Below, one piece after another: positions 1 through 12,428 of a stretch of 64,000 nt of DNA. The position numbers and the translations under genes are program-made. The DNA lies in NCBI GenBank assembly GCA_011109175.1, contig RDEW01000056.1, forward strand, positions 1 through 64,000, read 5' to 3'. This DNA comes from Dicyema japonicum (taxonomy: Eukaryota; Dicyemida; Rhombozoa; Dicyemidae). The notes below the pieces were generated by a model that searched no databases, was not told the origin of the DNA, and saw only the letters and a program-made list of their open reading frames with translations. The stretch's first letter is position 1. Every line of letters starts with the position of its first letter.

Positions 1-242
1 ATCAAAGCTAGAATGAATACTCACAGAAGAACACCTTTCGTGATTTATAGATTTGATCATGAAATAGCGAAACTAACCCTCGATATTAAATTATTAGCAG
101 AGGAATTGAATAGACTATTAAAGAACAGTAGAACTTGGAGAAGTCAATAGTCAAGGACGGAAATAGGTTGGATTGCAAAATTAGAGAAATAAGAGAATTG
201 AAGAGACAAGTTGATGGTTTGGAAACGAAAGTAAAAAATTAA
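1..242 (+). CDS. 3' end of a coiled-coil protein gene (partial)
   Basis: The frame is open from base 1. A 23-nt GT...AG intron at 128-150 joins codon AAC-A to TC-AAG, and the frame then runs to a TAA at 240-242. The spliced product is about 72 residues, very rich in Lys, Glu, Leu and Arg with heptad-like spacing (for example KIREIRELKRQVDGLETKV), so it is probably the C-terminal coiled coil of a longer protein that starts outside the window. Without removing the intron the frame stops at 150. I do not recognise the family; a cytoskeletal or axonemal coiled-coil protein would fit but is only a guess. Confidence 0.55.
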
Positions 243-1960
243 TAATAATTTAATAAACAAACCAAGTCCTCTAATTCAGCCTGTAAATGACTTAAGAAAT
301 CACATAATTAGAAATAAGTCAAGAAAGAAATTGATAGATTGTCGTGGGTTTGAATCCTAAAGATAGACTTTTCAGCGAAGGTCAATTCTCTTCAACCAGA
401 TTTCACCCGTGAGGTGACGAGTCATTCTGGCACAACACACATGCCGAAAAGATCTTTCTACCTACTTCATGATCAAATTCACTTTTCATATGAAAACTCT
501 TACACTTAATAATGAAGTGAAGTCTCAGACGATAGGACGTGTAATGAAAATGAAAGATGGTTGACCTACTTCACCTAAGAATTAGTTATTCCAATTAAAT
601 TAAATTTATTCCAAAGACCAAGAGTAAACAAACTAACTAAATCTTCGATCTTGACTCGTTCCAGAACTTGTCTCCAGGTAACGGCATTGTCCCCTGGGAA
701 GAATAGTTGAATCCTCTTGATGCCGGCCACGCATTGGGCGTCTCCTCAATAAGGTGGGTCCAATAACACTATCAGAAAAAAAGGAAAATAATTTTGACAA
801 ACTATATGGCATATGTGGAATATAGATTAATTAGTTGTTTGTGTTGGGCTTACCAAAATTGTATGTTTGGGCCCAGCGATTTTAAATTCAAACCATAAAT
901 TAAATTGTAACACCTTGACGAAGTATATCTCTTCATAGTAAATCCCGGATCTGGAGAGAAACTTGACCATGAAAGACTTCTCTCATACTCTACAGATGTC
1001 GCATATTCAAAATGAAAGAATTTTCAGGTTAAATATTTAACTTTTTAAACTTAGTGGGTCTTGGTAAATGTTCACTTTGAGTCACGCAAATAGAAGCTAT
1101 CGAGATACGCTCTCCAAACCATGCCAAATGGATCCTTGGTTACCCTTTGATCATTGAGCCGATCAGAATAATTAGATCGTCGGCTTGTGGGCAAAGGATT
1201 CCTGACGTCTCAACTGAAAATAGGAAAAACAAATGATCCCCGAATTATTTCTGTACTTCCTTCTCTTCTGAACCTCGGCTTGCTTATATGTATGACCTGA
1301 ATCCGAGACTGAAGCAGTCGAATTTTTCTGAGACTATGTATCAACACACGTAGAGTCCCAAACCAAGTTCAACCATTATCAAAAAGGAATGTTGCCAACC
1401 CGATAGGACGTTTTGCCATCGTCTCGGGTAGACAGTTGGCTTCAAAATGATGGTGGCCAGAAAGTGCGTTTTTCAACTTCACGTTGAAACAGGCATGCCT
1501 CGGAAAGCGGTCAAAGCTCGACTTGCATGAAAGTGGATGGTAGCTATAAGGATCGATCAAACCTCCACAACAACATTTTCGCTCTCACACACTTTAAGAC
1601 CAAAACTTAGCGAGGCGACTATTCTCACTGCCTCATCATCCAGCAGGTTGACAATCTTGGCACAAGGATGGAAGATCAGTCAGGCAGCCCCCTCATAATT
1701 TATAAAACCTCATTTTATTTATTGAAATGATTAAATAAATGAATTTTTGATTAAAGTCATTGTCCCGGCTTCATAACTCAGTTATTAATGAGTAAACTTG
1801 ACGTATGGGAGATCAAAGTCTTTTAAACGAATGGCCACTATTTTCACCTCCAATAAACGTGGACTAATGTTGCGTTAAAAAAATTATGAAAAGGAATATT
1901 ATAAATTTAAAAATGTCAAATTTGTTAGTTATTCAAATAAAGTATTAATGTGATGAGAAT
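243..1960. other. Intergenic stretch with repeat debris
   Basis: No protein-coding frame that I can support. A short tRNA B-box-like stretch (gtgggtttgaatcc) lies near 345-360 and a LINE/SINE-like dispersed repeat at about 610-795 (listed separately). A small hairpin-like segment (tgttgggctt...gggcccag) lies near 840-880. The rest is AT-rich and featureless to me. Confidence 0.5.
610..795 (-). repeat. Dispersed repeat, copy 1 (3' end of a LINE or SINE)
   Basis: This segment matches 35690-35890 over most of its length. Shared blocks include cagaacttgtctccaggtaa and cctcttgatgccggcca. A weaker third copy of the left edge lies near 55040-55110 and a core match near 13290-13350. Seen on the minus strand, the 35.7 kb copy ends in a TAA/ATT microsatellite, like LINE 3' ends elsewhere in the window, so I orient it minus. 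Confidence 0.55.
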
Positions 1961-1970
1961 GATGTTCTCT

Positions 1971-4224
1971 CTACAAATTATAATTATACAAACTCATTTT
2001 TAAGCTTCCGAAAGATTTAAAGAGATTCAATGAAGGAAATTTTCTTCTAAAAGAAAGTGAAAAGAGTAACTTGAATCGAATATAAAGAGTAAGAGAAACA
2101 GCGAATATTGCTAGTATTCCAAAAAATAACCCAACTCCGATAGCAGTTTTGTTGACTGTACTTTCTGAAATATAATAAATTAAAATACTTGACTGACCCG
2201 AAACTGTTTTGTTGGTCGTATGTTGACTGGTAGTTTGTGATGTCGATGTACTTGGTTCATTTATTGTATAACAAACAGGGATGTTGTATTCATTACAATA
2301 TTCAGTTTTCCAAGTTCCGTTGATTAGAATCACAATACAAGCAAGTTCTTCATCAAGAGGAAGAGGTTGATCAACCCCCAATTTGGAGTCATCTAATTAT
2401 ATAACACTATAAACTGGAGTAGGGCCATTATTCCAAATAATTTTATCATTCCACATTAAACGGTGATTAATATAAAATCCATTAAATAAAATTTCTAAAT
2501 TTGGATACAAAGTACCATTTAGATAGAATTAACAATATTGAAGAGATGGGAGTAAGTAAAGTTTTATTTTGGTGATAACAAAGATGATGAGCTTCATGAA
2601 AAGTCATTGGTATTGCATATATGTAAATACTATATTTGCCAATATTTATATTTCTTCTATATTCTTCCTTAACTGAAATATTCATAAATTATAAACTGTA
2701 TCTATGATTACTACAGTCGGATATTGCATTCGTCTTTACATCTACCAATAATCCACGTTTACTTTTGTTTGCCTTTTTAATGCATGCAAATTTCGAGGGT
2801 AACATTCATTATTTCCATCTCCCACTTTTAAAGTCCTGGTAGACACATTTTTTATTACTATTCTTAATGGGGTATCCATCAGCCCAGTTTGTGTAATTCT
2901 TTGATTAATAATAAATTAACTGAATAAATTAGATTATTAGGAGATAAAATCCCCTTCACAAAGTATTCCCCAAAATTAAGCTGAATTGAATAATCGATGT
3001 TTTCTTTGTTAACATAATTTTTACCAGAAAAATACAATTTTCCATGGAATTCCTAGCCACATAAATAATAGCTCGTCTATAGTCACAAATGGCCTTAGCC
3101 TCCCCGTAGGATACGTCAATATCATAAATATAATAGGTGGACTGATTGAATGTAAATATTTGTGAGAAATAATCTACATTTAATGTTGAATGTACATTTT
3201 CTGTTTGTCGAGTTGCAAAAGACATGTTTTGGGTTGTCATAAACTTTGTCGGTCTCACATACAAAATATGACTTAATTCCGTTGCAGTCTGAACTCTGAA
3301 ATTCTCCGTTCAATTTCGTCCTCACAACACACTCTTCGGAAGTGGGGTTATTATCACTCCATGGTAAATATCTCTATAATTTAAATGTCGGCTAAAACAG
3401 CGACATAGTTTTTTTCAGTCCAAAAAGTATACATATCATTAGTTATTCCTATAAAATGGTTGCCCAATAAGTATTCTACAATAATACACGAAATTACCGT
3501 GAAATGCACAATTTTCTTCCCCATCATTGGGAATAAACAAATACCCATCATGATCATTGTGACATATTCTTCTCACTTTTCCATAGTCACGTTTTACCTG
3601 ATATATGTAATATGTATGACGACGGTAAGTTAAGACATAGTCTGGCTGTACTATTTGCTATATCCACCAATTACTATTTATTAGTTTTCCCCCAGTTATA
3701 TTTATTCCATTTGAAGATATGGTATCTAGGGTTTATTTCCTCATATACCGCTGTAATATCCACTTCCATACCAGTTTACTGGATTCCATTTTGCGCTAAT
3801 GGCCTCTAATTTTGCATAATCATCCCAATCTTTTCGGGTAAATTTCCAATTTGTGTAATTCTTTTTTATTAACTTTATATTACCAATTTTTGGTTAGTAT
3901 GGTAACTTTTCCATTTATTCCAATAATATTTTACTCCAATAATGTGATCAACTCTGAGAGTGCCTATATAAATATAATTATAATACTTGCGATTACGTTA
4001 TTTTCATTTTCATCACTTATGTCGATGGGGTACCAATCTCCATTGCACCTCTTTTCAATATAGTCTGGATGTAATATTTCATCAAAAGAAAGAGCATATG
4101 AGTGATTGTTGTAATTATAGATCACTTTGTTTTGAATCTTATAATTTAGAATTTGTTACTTCTAAAAGAAAATAAGACCAAAAGAATTGTAATTTTTGCA
4201 AAATTCAATTATTCTACGCTCCAT
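1971..4224 (-). CDS. C-type-lectin-like single-pass membrane protein, four CTLDs
   Basis: A probable cell-surface receptor read on the minus strand by joining exons across micro-introns: 3964-3996 (33 nt), 3861-3883 (23), 3726-3748 (23), 3476-3497 (22) and 3374-3404 (31). Four C-type-lectin-like domains can be followed. Domain 2 is clearest: HTYYIYQV, GNHFIGITND, a WSDNNP motif before EEC, then SSDCNG and SYFVCET. Domain 3 has YTNWADGYP. Domain 4 ends GTWKTEYCNEYNIPVCYT. A Ser/Thr-rich stalk (STSTSQTTSQHTTNKT) and one hydrophobic segment (IGVGLFFGILAIFAVSLTLY) follow, with a basic cytoplasmic tail and a stop at 1971-1973, so type I topology. The layout recalls mannose-receptor-like proteins, but canonical EPN/QPD sugar-binding motifs are not evident. 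The N-terminal exon and signal peptide are uncertain. Domain 3 shows two small frame breaks near 2830-2850. Confidence 0.75.
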
Positions 4225-4259
4225 TAATAAAATTGATATTTTTTCCTTTTATAACGTCT

Positions 4260-7130
4260 TTTGTTATTTATTAATGTCCTTGTAATTAGTAAAGTAATTT
4301 ATTAAAAATTAAGTAGATATTTAGTATCGTACCCTCAGTCAATCTACTGCAACTTTCAACGTCAGAAGGATCAGTTCGAACACTTAACAGATCTCATGAA
4401 GGATTCGGAAAGATACAAATTAGCCCTGGCATGACTGCAAAGGTGAATGTGAAAGTAGATCAGGACGTACGCAATTATCGGTAAATACAACTACCATTCG
4501 ACTGTCGTCATTATGGAATGTTTTTGCAGTATTACTTGTCATCCAATTGGATGTGCATAAGAAATCGATTAATGTGCATGCTTAACACATAGGTAGATTA
4601 ACAACTTCAATGAGTTTGAAGATTTTTATTCCAGCCTGAAATATACTCTCAACTTTTTTTATATAGACTAGAATTCCAAAGTGGGAATAAAATGTATTGG
4701 TGAAAACTGCATTGAAAACCACGAAAGGGATTATCGTAACTTATTGATAACTTCTGCAATGACTAAGATTTGTTTCTGTTCAACACGCCTTTTTCATTAT
4801 GATGCAAAACCACACAGGTAATAAAATATCTTAAACCATTAAAAATATTATTTTAGACCAAATTGACTATCAAACCTAACTATCACGTGATCCCGATATG
4901 TTCGAATAAAGTCCTCATCATGCAAGATGTTCCTCTCTCGATCCCACACATGTACGTATCGGGGCGATCACAAGATAGTCAGTTAACTGAAACTCCGAAA
5001 GCTTTATAGAATAATTTATTAACCAGTTCTATTCCAGAAAGTTAACATCATTTTTAATATTTTTTAAAAATGAAAGTTTCTGTTATTCATATATTTGCTT
5101 ATTTTCGACCAAAAATATTTGCGTATGAAAAATCTTACTACCTAGTGTTTTACTCCCAGTGCCTTAGCTAACAGAAAAGTGACAACCAAAAGAGGAAGCT
5201 ATAGGGATCAGTTAGATATTTCTGGTATGACGCAGAAATTAAGGAGGAACAGGACAAGCGAAGTGATCCGTGGCAACTTGAAGGCAGAAACATATTATAA
5301 ACCATAAACCACAATAATAACCAATAAACCAGTAACACCCATTTTCCAGAATTTAAAAACGAATCTTTAATTTGAGAATCAATATCCGACAAAATAGAAA
5401 GTGATTTGCTACCCTGTGCAAGCAGTGCAACTCTCAACAATACACAGCCACGACGTGTCTTATGAGAAGAGTATAATCACCCCAATTACTATTCCCCAAA
5501 CCATGTTGCGTTGGATCCCAGAAGGCGCTCGAGGATAGGATGAGAAATCTGATTAAAAAATAATAAATAGGTTACTACCCCTTAGTGATGAATGTGACAC
5601 ATTGTCTGCCTTTTCTAATATTGGTGGACAATCCAATAAAAGTCAGATATCCAAGTGTCGTGGGTTAGAATCAGCTTCAATCAAAGCTGAAGAAATTGAG
5701 TTTAATCTGCTTCATGAAGAGCGGATGATCTATAGGTTCCAAATATTCTATAGTAATAAATATCAGAGTATCTTAAATTAGGTCATTTAAATATATGTCT
5801 ACAAATGGGATAAAATATTTTTTCGACCTTCTAGTCGTTATTGTTGTCGTAATGCCGAAAAACAAAATTTCCGATGTCAAAAGAGTTTTTTATTGTCAAT
5901 AAATATCCAAAAGAATTTTCTTTATCAATGGAAGGAAAATTGTTTTGTTAATTTATGTGTAACTTTTAAGATCAATGGTTTATCAAAAAACAGACAAACT
6001 CAAAAGCATATTACAGGTATGCGAAATACGAAAATACATTACAAAATTATATTAAAATGATGTTTTGCTATGATCCTGCAGAGACAGTTTTATCTGCTAA
6101 TATACCGCTTTATAAGCTACGAAATCCTGCAATCATCGACAAATATGGTCATTCTGTTCTTTCGGAAACCTTGACATTGAAAGTTTCTTGATGGTTTCAT
6201 TGAAACAATTTAAAATCAGAACATTGTTTTAATAATAGATGATCACAATATTGAAACTATTTTATTTAAAACTTTGTAATGCAAAAAATGTCTTTTAGAA
6301 AACATTAAAAATGTCAATGATGTAATGCTCATTACCTCAATAAGAAGATATAAGGAAAAAATTAAAGATAATAAAAAGAAGCAATTTGGAATTGAGCATT
6401 ACTTTAATTAATTTTTAATATTTTTTTCTTGATTAATAAAATTGTTTCCCTTAAAAATATAATTTATTATAGTTAATTTTTCAATAATGTAATTAAATTA
6501 ACACAGCCAACGATCAAAAGTGGACCCCGCCGACATTATATTTTTTATTAGTAAATTGACTTAAATTTTAAATAAAATTACTACAAAGTGGATATAATAA
6601 TTATTGAATAAATTCTGAAATCTGCTATTTCTCAAATTTGCCACAAAAAAAGTCGGAAACAAGATTATATCTTTTTAAAATAATTAGGTCAAAAAATGTA
6701 TATAAATTTATTAAAATCTTGTCTGGGACTTTACCACACCGACACATTTTTCTCTTGCAACCTACTCCAAAGTTGTTCTGTGGCTGAGAAGGTCGAGAAG
6801 ATGAAACGGGAAAAATACGCGGTCTTACCCAAGGCTTTTTGTTTGCTCCATTCGTCGTTGAGACGTCTGGTTCCCTTGCGGCTGCGACGATGGAATTCGT
6901 AAGTCTTCTAGGGAATTGGATCGCTACAAAAACAGGAGATTCTCGTGAGCGCTGCTGGTTATTTGAGCGAATCTCGCTATCCTGAGAGGGAATAGCCACG
7001 CAGTCAGGGCAGCCTCTATATAACCGTTTACTCTCTTTTCTTTAATTTTAAAAACTAATTTAAGTAATAAAATAAAAAATATTTAAACCTATTAAAAATC
7101 CACTTAACTTTTCACGATAATTTCCTAAGT
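4260..7130. other. Long intergenic region, nothing recognised
   Basis: AT-rich DNA between the lectin gene and the repetitive gene. Small frames at 5168-5440 and 6625-6999 (minus) lack recognisable domains, codon bias or joinable micro-introns, and I do not call them genes. No tandem repeat or transposon terminus was recognised. Confidence 0.4.
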
Positions 7131-7134
7131 CGAT

Positions 7135-7262
7135 AACAATTTATCAGGCTTCATCAGAAAAGAAAATGGTTGTTCCTCTGAGATCGAACCTATGGCCTCT
7201 AATGGAGAGAATGGTATATGGATAGACTATTGGGCTCTCACTCTGACCGCGTGAAATGGACA
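7135..7262 (-). repeat. tRNA-derived SINE-like repeat
   Basis: On the minus strand there is a tRNA-like head: an A-box-like stretch (gcggtcagagtgagagccc) followed about 50 nt later by a B box ggttcgatctc. After it comes tctgatgaagcctgataaat, a typical LINE-derived SINE body or tail. Mature tRNA folding is not evident, so a SINE fits better than a tRNA gene. Single copy seen here, boundaries approximate. Confidence 0.45.
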
Positions 7263-7590
7263 TAATTATACGTAAATTAACTGTACACCTATTTCCACTA
7301 TATTCGGGTTATTAACTAAATAAAGCAACATGTAATTAACTTTTCATTGAATTTTAATTCTCCATTTACATTTTCATTAATAAAAAATATCGGCCATATC
7401 TCTGATAACGCAATCTTACTCCCAGTCGTCTCTTGGAAACGGATAATATAAAAGTAACAAAGAGGACGCAGAGATTAGATAAATAAATGGGAGAATGAAG
7501 ACGTCTTAATATTATTAAACCTCTTAATCTTTGAGTAAATCAAACCATTTAAAATATTAGATGTTAACTCGAAATTTAGAATCATTCAAG

Positions 7591-10500
7591 TTATTTGTCA
7601 CTGCGGAAAAATATGTTCATAACCAATTCTTTCATGTTTTCCCAAATAAAAATTAATAATAAAATCCAATATGACTGATTTTCTAGTTCATCAAAGGTTT
7701 CGTTAACCTCATGATTAGTGTCAGATACAGTTAATGTTGTATTTCGAAGTCTACTAATTGATTTCTCAGGATCATCCACATTATCTGATAGCGTTGGCAG
7801 TGACTTATTTTGCGTAGAAACTTCACCCAAGATTGAAAAATCAAAAGTTGATGCATCCTCAAATTGTCTTGGAATATTCTCTAACAGCTGTGGAATAAAC
7901 TGTTGGGAGATGAGATGTCCTTTGATTGTATATGAATATTGTTATTCATGGATGAAACTTCATTAACGGTAGTGTATTGACCAAAAGTCAAGATATCTTC
8001 TGATTGCTTTGCAATAGTTTCTTTCTCTGATGAAATTTGATCACAGCTGAGCTGTCCTGTAATTAATACGTTATCGGATTGTTAGGATTAGTTTCTACTA
8101 ACGTTGAAATTTCATTAATGCTAATGTGTTGCTCAATTATTTGAATATTTTGAGATTGTTCTATACCTAATTGATCACTAATAAGCTCGGGAGTTATTGT
8201 TTCTCCAATTTCTCAGTAATATTTTCCTTCAATGGTAAAATTTGATCATCGATTAGCTGAACAGGAGTTAAAGCGTCATCAGATTGTATAGGAATAGTAA
8301 TCGACTGATGTGAACTTATATCACTGTTAACGAACTGTCCAAGAGTTGAGACGTCCTCTGATCGTTTCGTAATATTTCTTTCATTAGTGAACTTTGATCA
8401 CAAATAAAAAGTTCGGGAGTTGTGGATTTCTCCAATTGCTCAATAATATTTTCTTTTAGTGGTGAAATTTGATCATCAGTGAGCTGCTCGGGAGTTGTGG
8501 TGGTCTCCAATTTCTCAATAATATTTTCTTTAGTGGTGAATTTTGATCACAGTGAGTTCGGGAGTTGTGGTGGTCTCCAATTTCTCAATAATATTTTCTT
8601 TTAGTGGTGAAATTTGATCATCAGTGAGCTGCTCGGGAGTTGTGGTGGTCTCCAATTGCTCAATAATATTTTCTTTTAGTGGTGAAATTTGATCATCAGT
8701 GAGCTGCTCGGGAGTTGTGGTTCTCCAATTTCTCAATAATATTTTCTTTTAGTGGTGAAATTTGATCATCAGTGAGCTGCTCGGGAGTTGTGGATTTCTC
8801 CAATTGCTCAATAATATTTTCTTTTAGTGGTGAAATTTGATCATCAGTGAGCTGCTCGGGAGTTGTGGATTTCTCCAATTGCTCAATAATATTTTCTTTT
8901 AGTGGTGAATTTGATTATTGGTGAGTTGTTGGGGAGTTGTAATGTCATCAGAAGGTGAATATTCTCTCTCAGGTGCCTGATAAGTTAAAAAAGTTTGATG
9001 AAAAATCTTCAAAGTTGTGTTCTATATATTTATTGTAATTTACCAAATTCCATTCCATGTGACTGCCTCCAATAATTGTTTCCTGGTGGTTTTCTCTTAC
9101 CTTCCAATCTCTAACATTATTAAAATGCAAACTGAGAATATCACATTCCTAACGCTCTCAGACAATATACACGTCTCAAATATTTCTGCGGGCTCCACAT
9201 TTTTGTGTTTATATACTCCAGTGAATGTCTTCGATAAGTCGAGATTGAGTTTCCCAGAGAGTTCTTTTATTTTTCCAGATTTAGCTTTCTTTAACTCAAA
9301 TTTTGACATTTTGACATCGTCAGGTTTTTTAGTTTCTTTTAACAGTGAATTTTTACAATTCCTCATTAATCGTTCAGAAGTGGAGGCGGTCTCTTTTACT
9401 TTGTTCTCTGTCGATGGAGAAATTTGAACACCGCTAACGAACTGTCTGGGAGTAAAGACGTTCTCCGATTTTGTAGCAACAGTTTCTTTAAATGTTAAAA
9501 TTTTATCAACTAGTTTGCTGTTTGATCCGATCATCATATTGTTTAAAAATATTATTTTTCAATGGTGAATTGCTGTCATTAGTTTCAACGTTCTCCAATT
9601 GTGATATATTTTCTTTCAATGGTGAACTTTGATAACTGCTCATAAATCGTCCAGGAGTTGAAACGTTATCTTGTTGCCTAGAAATTGTTTCTGTTGATGG
9701 TGACATTCGATCAGTGTTAATGAACCGTTTGGGAGTTACAATGTTTGCTGATCGTCTGGTAATATTTTCATTCAACTGTGGACTTTCATCCGACATGTAA
9801 AAACTGCATGATGCGAAATCTTCAAACTTGCATTCTACATATTCATTATAGGTTACCAAATTCGATTCCGGCTTCCCGTGACATGTTCCAGTAATCATTT
9901 CCCGGTAGTCTTTTTTTACCTTTCGATCTCTAACTTTATTACAAAATAAACTGAAAATATAACGTTTTTTATGCCATCGGATAATCCCAACGTTTCCAAT
10001 ATTTTTGAGGATTCCATTTTTTTGCGTATATTTACTCCACTGAATGAGTTCGATAAATCAAGATTGAGTTTTCCTGAGAGTTCTTTTATTTTATCAGATT
10101 TAGTTTTCTTTAATTCAAATCCAGGCATTTTGACACTCTCCGGTTGTTTAATAATAGTTTCCTTCAATTGTGTATCTTGATAACTGCTTATTCGTTCAGG
10201 AGCTATAATAGCTTCCCTCAATGGTGAACTTTGATAACCACTAGTGATCTGTTCAGGAGTTGGAGCGTTCCCTCGTTTCTTTGAGACAGAAATATTTCCC
10301 TGTTGCTTAGAAATAGATTCCGCTGATGGAGAATTTTGATAGCTGCTAATGAATTGTTCAGGAGTTGGAGCATTCACTCGTTTTTTTGAAATAGGTTTAG
10401 TCGATGGTAAAGTTTTATCACAGCTGAACCGTTGGGGACTTGAAACAGTTTCTGTAGATGGTGAAACTTGATATCCCCTAATAGTTGAGACGTTCTTAGA

Positions 10501-11123
10501 TTGAGGAGTAGTGTTCTCTATAAATATCAAAATTAATATTACTAGTTAATTGTTTGACCATATCACGTTTAGGAGTGTTTATTTTCAATGGTGAAATTCG
10601 ATCACTTCTTACATCCTCCGGTTGTTTCACAACTGTTTCCGTGGATGGTGAATTTTGATGACTACTAATGGACCCTCCAGGGGGTGAGGAATTTTCAGGT
10701 TGTTTGATAATAGTTTCTGTAAATGGTGAAATTCGATCACTACTCGTTAACTGTTTGATAACGTCATCATATTGTTTAGGAGTATTCCTTTTCGGTGAAA
10801 TTTTATCCGTTGGGTAAAAACAGTTTGTAGACAAATCATTTAATTTGTATTCTGCATTTTGATTAGAAATTACCAAAATCGATTCCACTTTCCCGTGAAC
10901 CATTCGAGTCATCCTTTTCTGGTCCTTTCCTTTTACCAACCATTTTCTAACGTCACTACAATACAAACTGAGAAATGCTTCTCCTTCGTACTACTAAACA
11001 TATTGGAAGTCTCCAATGACTTGAAGATTCAATATTGAATGACTTGGAGAACCCAAGATTAAATTTCTCAGAAAGTTCTTTAACTCTGCCAGATTTAGCT
11101 TTCTTAAACTCAAAATTTGACAT
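7591..11123 (-). CDS. Unrecognised protein with three tandem modules and Pro/Ser/Thr repeats
   Basis: Minus-strand gene whose start codon is at 11121-11123 and last stop at 7591. Three diverged copies of one module follow each other, beginning near 11123, 10130 and 9310. Each has a basic FELKKAKSGKIKELSGK segment, a hydrophobic short stretch, then a conserved block (copy 3: NNVRDWKVRENHQE, copy 2: NKVRDRKVKKDYRE, copy 1: SDVRKWLVKGKDQK) ending with FEDF-like residues. A probable 22-nt intron at the same place in copy 3 (gttagg...ttctcag) joins the two halves; copy 2 would need a GC donor. Modules are linked by repetitive SPLKENI / TPEQFISSYQ / SPSTET segments, ending in a 24-residue tandem repeat (8410-8935). 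I do not recognise the family. It could be one gene, or tandem duplicates now fused. A chromatin or scaffold role is only a guess from the basic module and phospho-site-like SP/TP repeats. Confidence 0.55.
8410..8935 (-). repeat. 72-75 bp coding minisatellite
   Basis: About seven tandem copies of a unit encoding 24 residues around TPEQLTDDQISPLKEN and NIIEQLE. Unit starts (marked by gagctgctcgggagttgtgg) fall at 8481, 8626, 8701, 8774 and 8849, with a shortened unit near 8550. Most steps are 72-75 bp, but the step at 8701-8774 and the unit near 8540 lose bases that break the reading frame. The array lies inside the three-module gene. Confidence 0.8.
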
Positions 11124-11219
11124 TTTATATTTAAAACAAAATATTTTATTAATAATTTTAGAATTTTAAATTAAATTTAAATTAATAAAAAATAATCTAA
11201 ATAATCCCTTTACTAGAAA

Positions 11220-11739
11220 ATGGTATATTTTTAATATTTTTTTAGATTAAATTTTTCCTCATCCAAAACATTTCAGGGATCACAAGAATCGCCCGTTGGT
11301 TTGGCCAATACGACAAGGAAGAGAAAAATAAACTGATAGATGACATTCACTGCGCTGTAACAATACGTGATTACAAGCAGTCTCGTTCATTCAGGTCATT
11401 TATTTCTTTTTAGTGTAAGTTTAGGGAAGATATACTTGTGTACAAGCGATATGTCAACCTCTTCTTTATCATTTGCATTGAACCAGAAGACAACTGTCTT
11501 ATTCACTATGAGGCAATCCGTGATTTTGTGATTGTCTTGGACATGTGTTTCCCATATGTGAAGGAAATTGACATTATATTCAATTTTATTGAGGTGAGTG
11601 TCCTTCTTATGCCTAGGTCTATGCAATCGTCGATATAATGTTTCTCGGGGGATGTATAGCGGAAATGCAAAAAGACAAGATTGTAAATAAAATAAAACTT
11701 CTTTTTTCCTCCTCCAATATCAACTACGTTAACATTTAA
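11220..11739 (+). CDS. AP2S1: AP-2 clathrin adaptor sigma subunit
   Basis: Small (sigma) chain of the AP-2 complex, which recruits clathrin and dileucine-motif cargo at the plasma membrane. Exons are 11220-11222, 11246-11394, 11425-11593 and 11617-11739, with introns of 23, 30 and 23 nt, all GT...AG. They sum to 444 nt, 147 residues plus stop, close to the usual 142. The product starts MIKFFLIQN, has ARWFGQYDKEEKNKLI and AVTIRDYK, then FREDILVYKRYVNLFFIICIE, YEAIRDFVIVLD and FNFIE, and ends VYAIVDIMFLGGCIAEM plus a short tail. The pattern fits AP-2 sigma better than AP-1 or AP-3 sigma (MIRFILIQN start, VTVRD). Oddly the first exon codes only for the initiator Met. AATAAA overlaps the stop region. 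The frame is intact, so the gene is probably functional. Confidence 0.93.
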
Positions 11740-12237
11740 TAAATTATAATTCTCTTATCAATCGATTTCCCATAACTATTCTCTTTATCAGCATGACAAG
11801 CTTTTTTCATACGAGTTATGAGGGATGCAATTCTGTTTAAAGCAAAATAGATTGTCAAATAACCCTGAACTTTGTTTTGGTTCGTCAGTTTTTAAGTCAT
11901 CGTTTCCTAAGCTTATTAAGTCCTTAATTACATCCGTCATTATTAAGCTTATATTTATTACAGTCCAACCCAGAAATGAGGAAGAAATTTTCCAATATTG
12001 AGATTTTCCTCAAAAATGATAGTCTTCTTAAATAGCAAAATAAAAAAATATGGAAAAATTACTTTTATAATAAAATTAATATAATATGTATTATAACAAG
12101 ATTAGTTAGTAAATTGTGTGCTCTGCCTTAACAGAACTATAGATAATATGGCTCTGTCTATATGTGCACTTTTTAGTTACCTAGTTAAGTAATCCCAGCC
12201 TCACTAACCCGGCATTGTTGACGAACTTTGTGCTAAT
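11740..12237. other. Intergenic, with a TIR-like scrap
   Basis: AT-rich. The stretch tacagtccaacccagaaatg at about 11959 resembles the terminus of the inverted-repeat element at 35517-36928, suggesting a fragment of the same family. Nothing else recognised. Confidence 0.4.
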
Positions 12238-12428
12238 TCATGACATTCAAATAGGTGGTTTGTTGTCAACTCGTAGAGGTTGCAAAAAGGACAGAGGATA
12301 TCGTACATTGGTAGATAGGGGTGGTGCCCACATCGTAGACGAACCAGGTTTACTCGGACGTCCCTCGGAAGAGAAGATTCTGATTGGTCTATTTGGGAGA
12401 GGGGTCGTTGTAGTATTTTGTTGATGCT
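12238..12428 (+). repeat. Dispersed repeat shared with 59130-59310
   Basis: The reverse complement of this segment matches 59130-59310: caaaatactacaacgacccc versus caaaatactacatcggctcc, then gtctacgatgtgggcaccac versus gtctatgatgtgggcaccac. At 59 kb it directly adjoins a family A LINE 3' terminus, so it may be LINE 3' UTR sequence. Confidence 0.55.

Noticed and set aside
5168-5440. 90-residue minus ORF
   Set aside because: Hydrophobic and low complexity, no start context or neighbours supporting it.
6625-6999. 124-residue minus-strand ORF as a gene
   Set aside because: No domain, low-complexity composition and no joinable exons; likely chance or repeat sequence.
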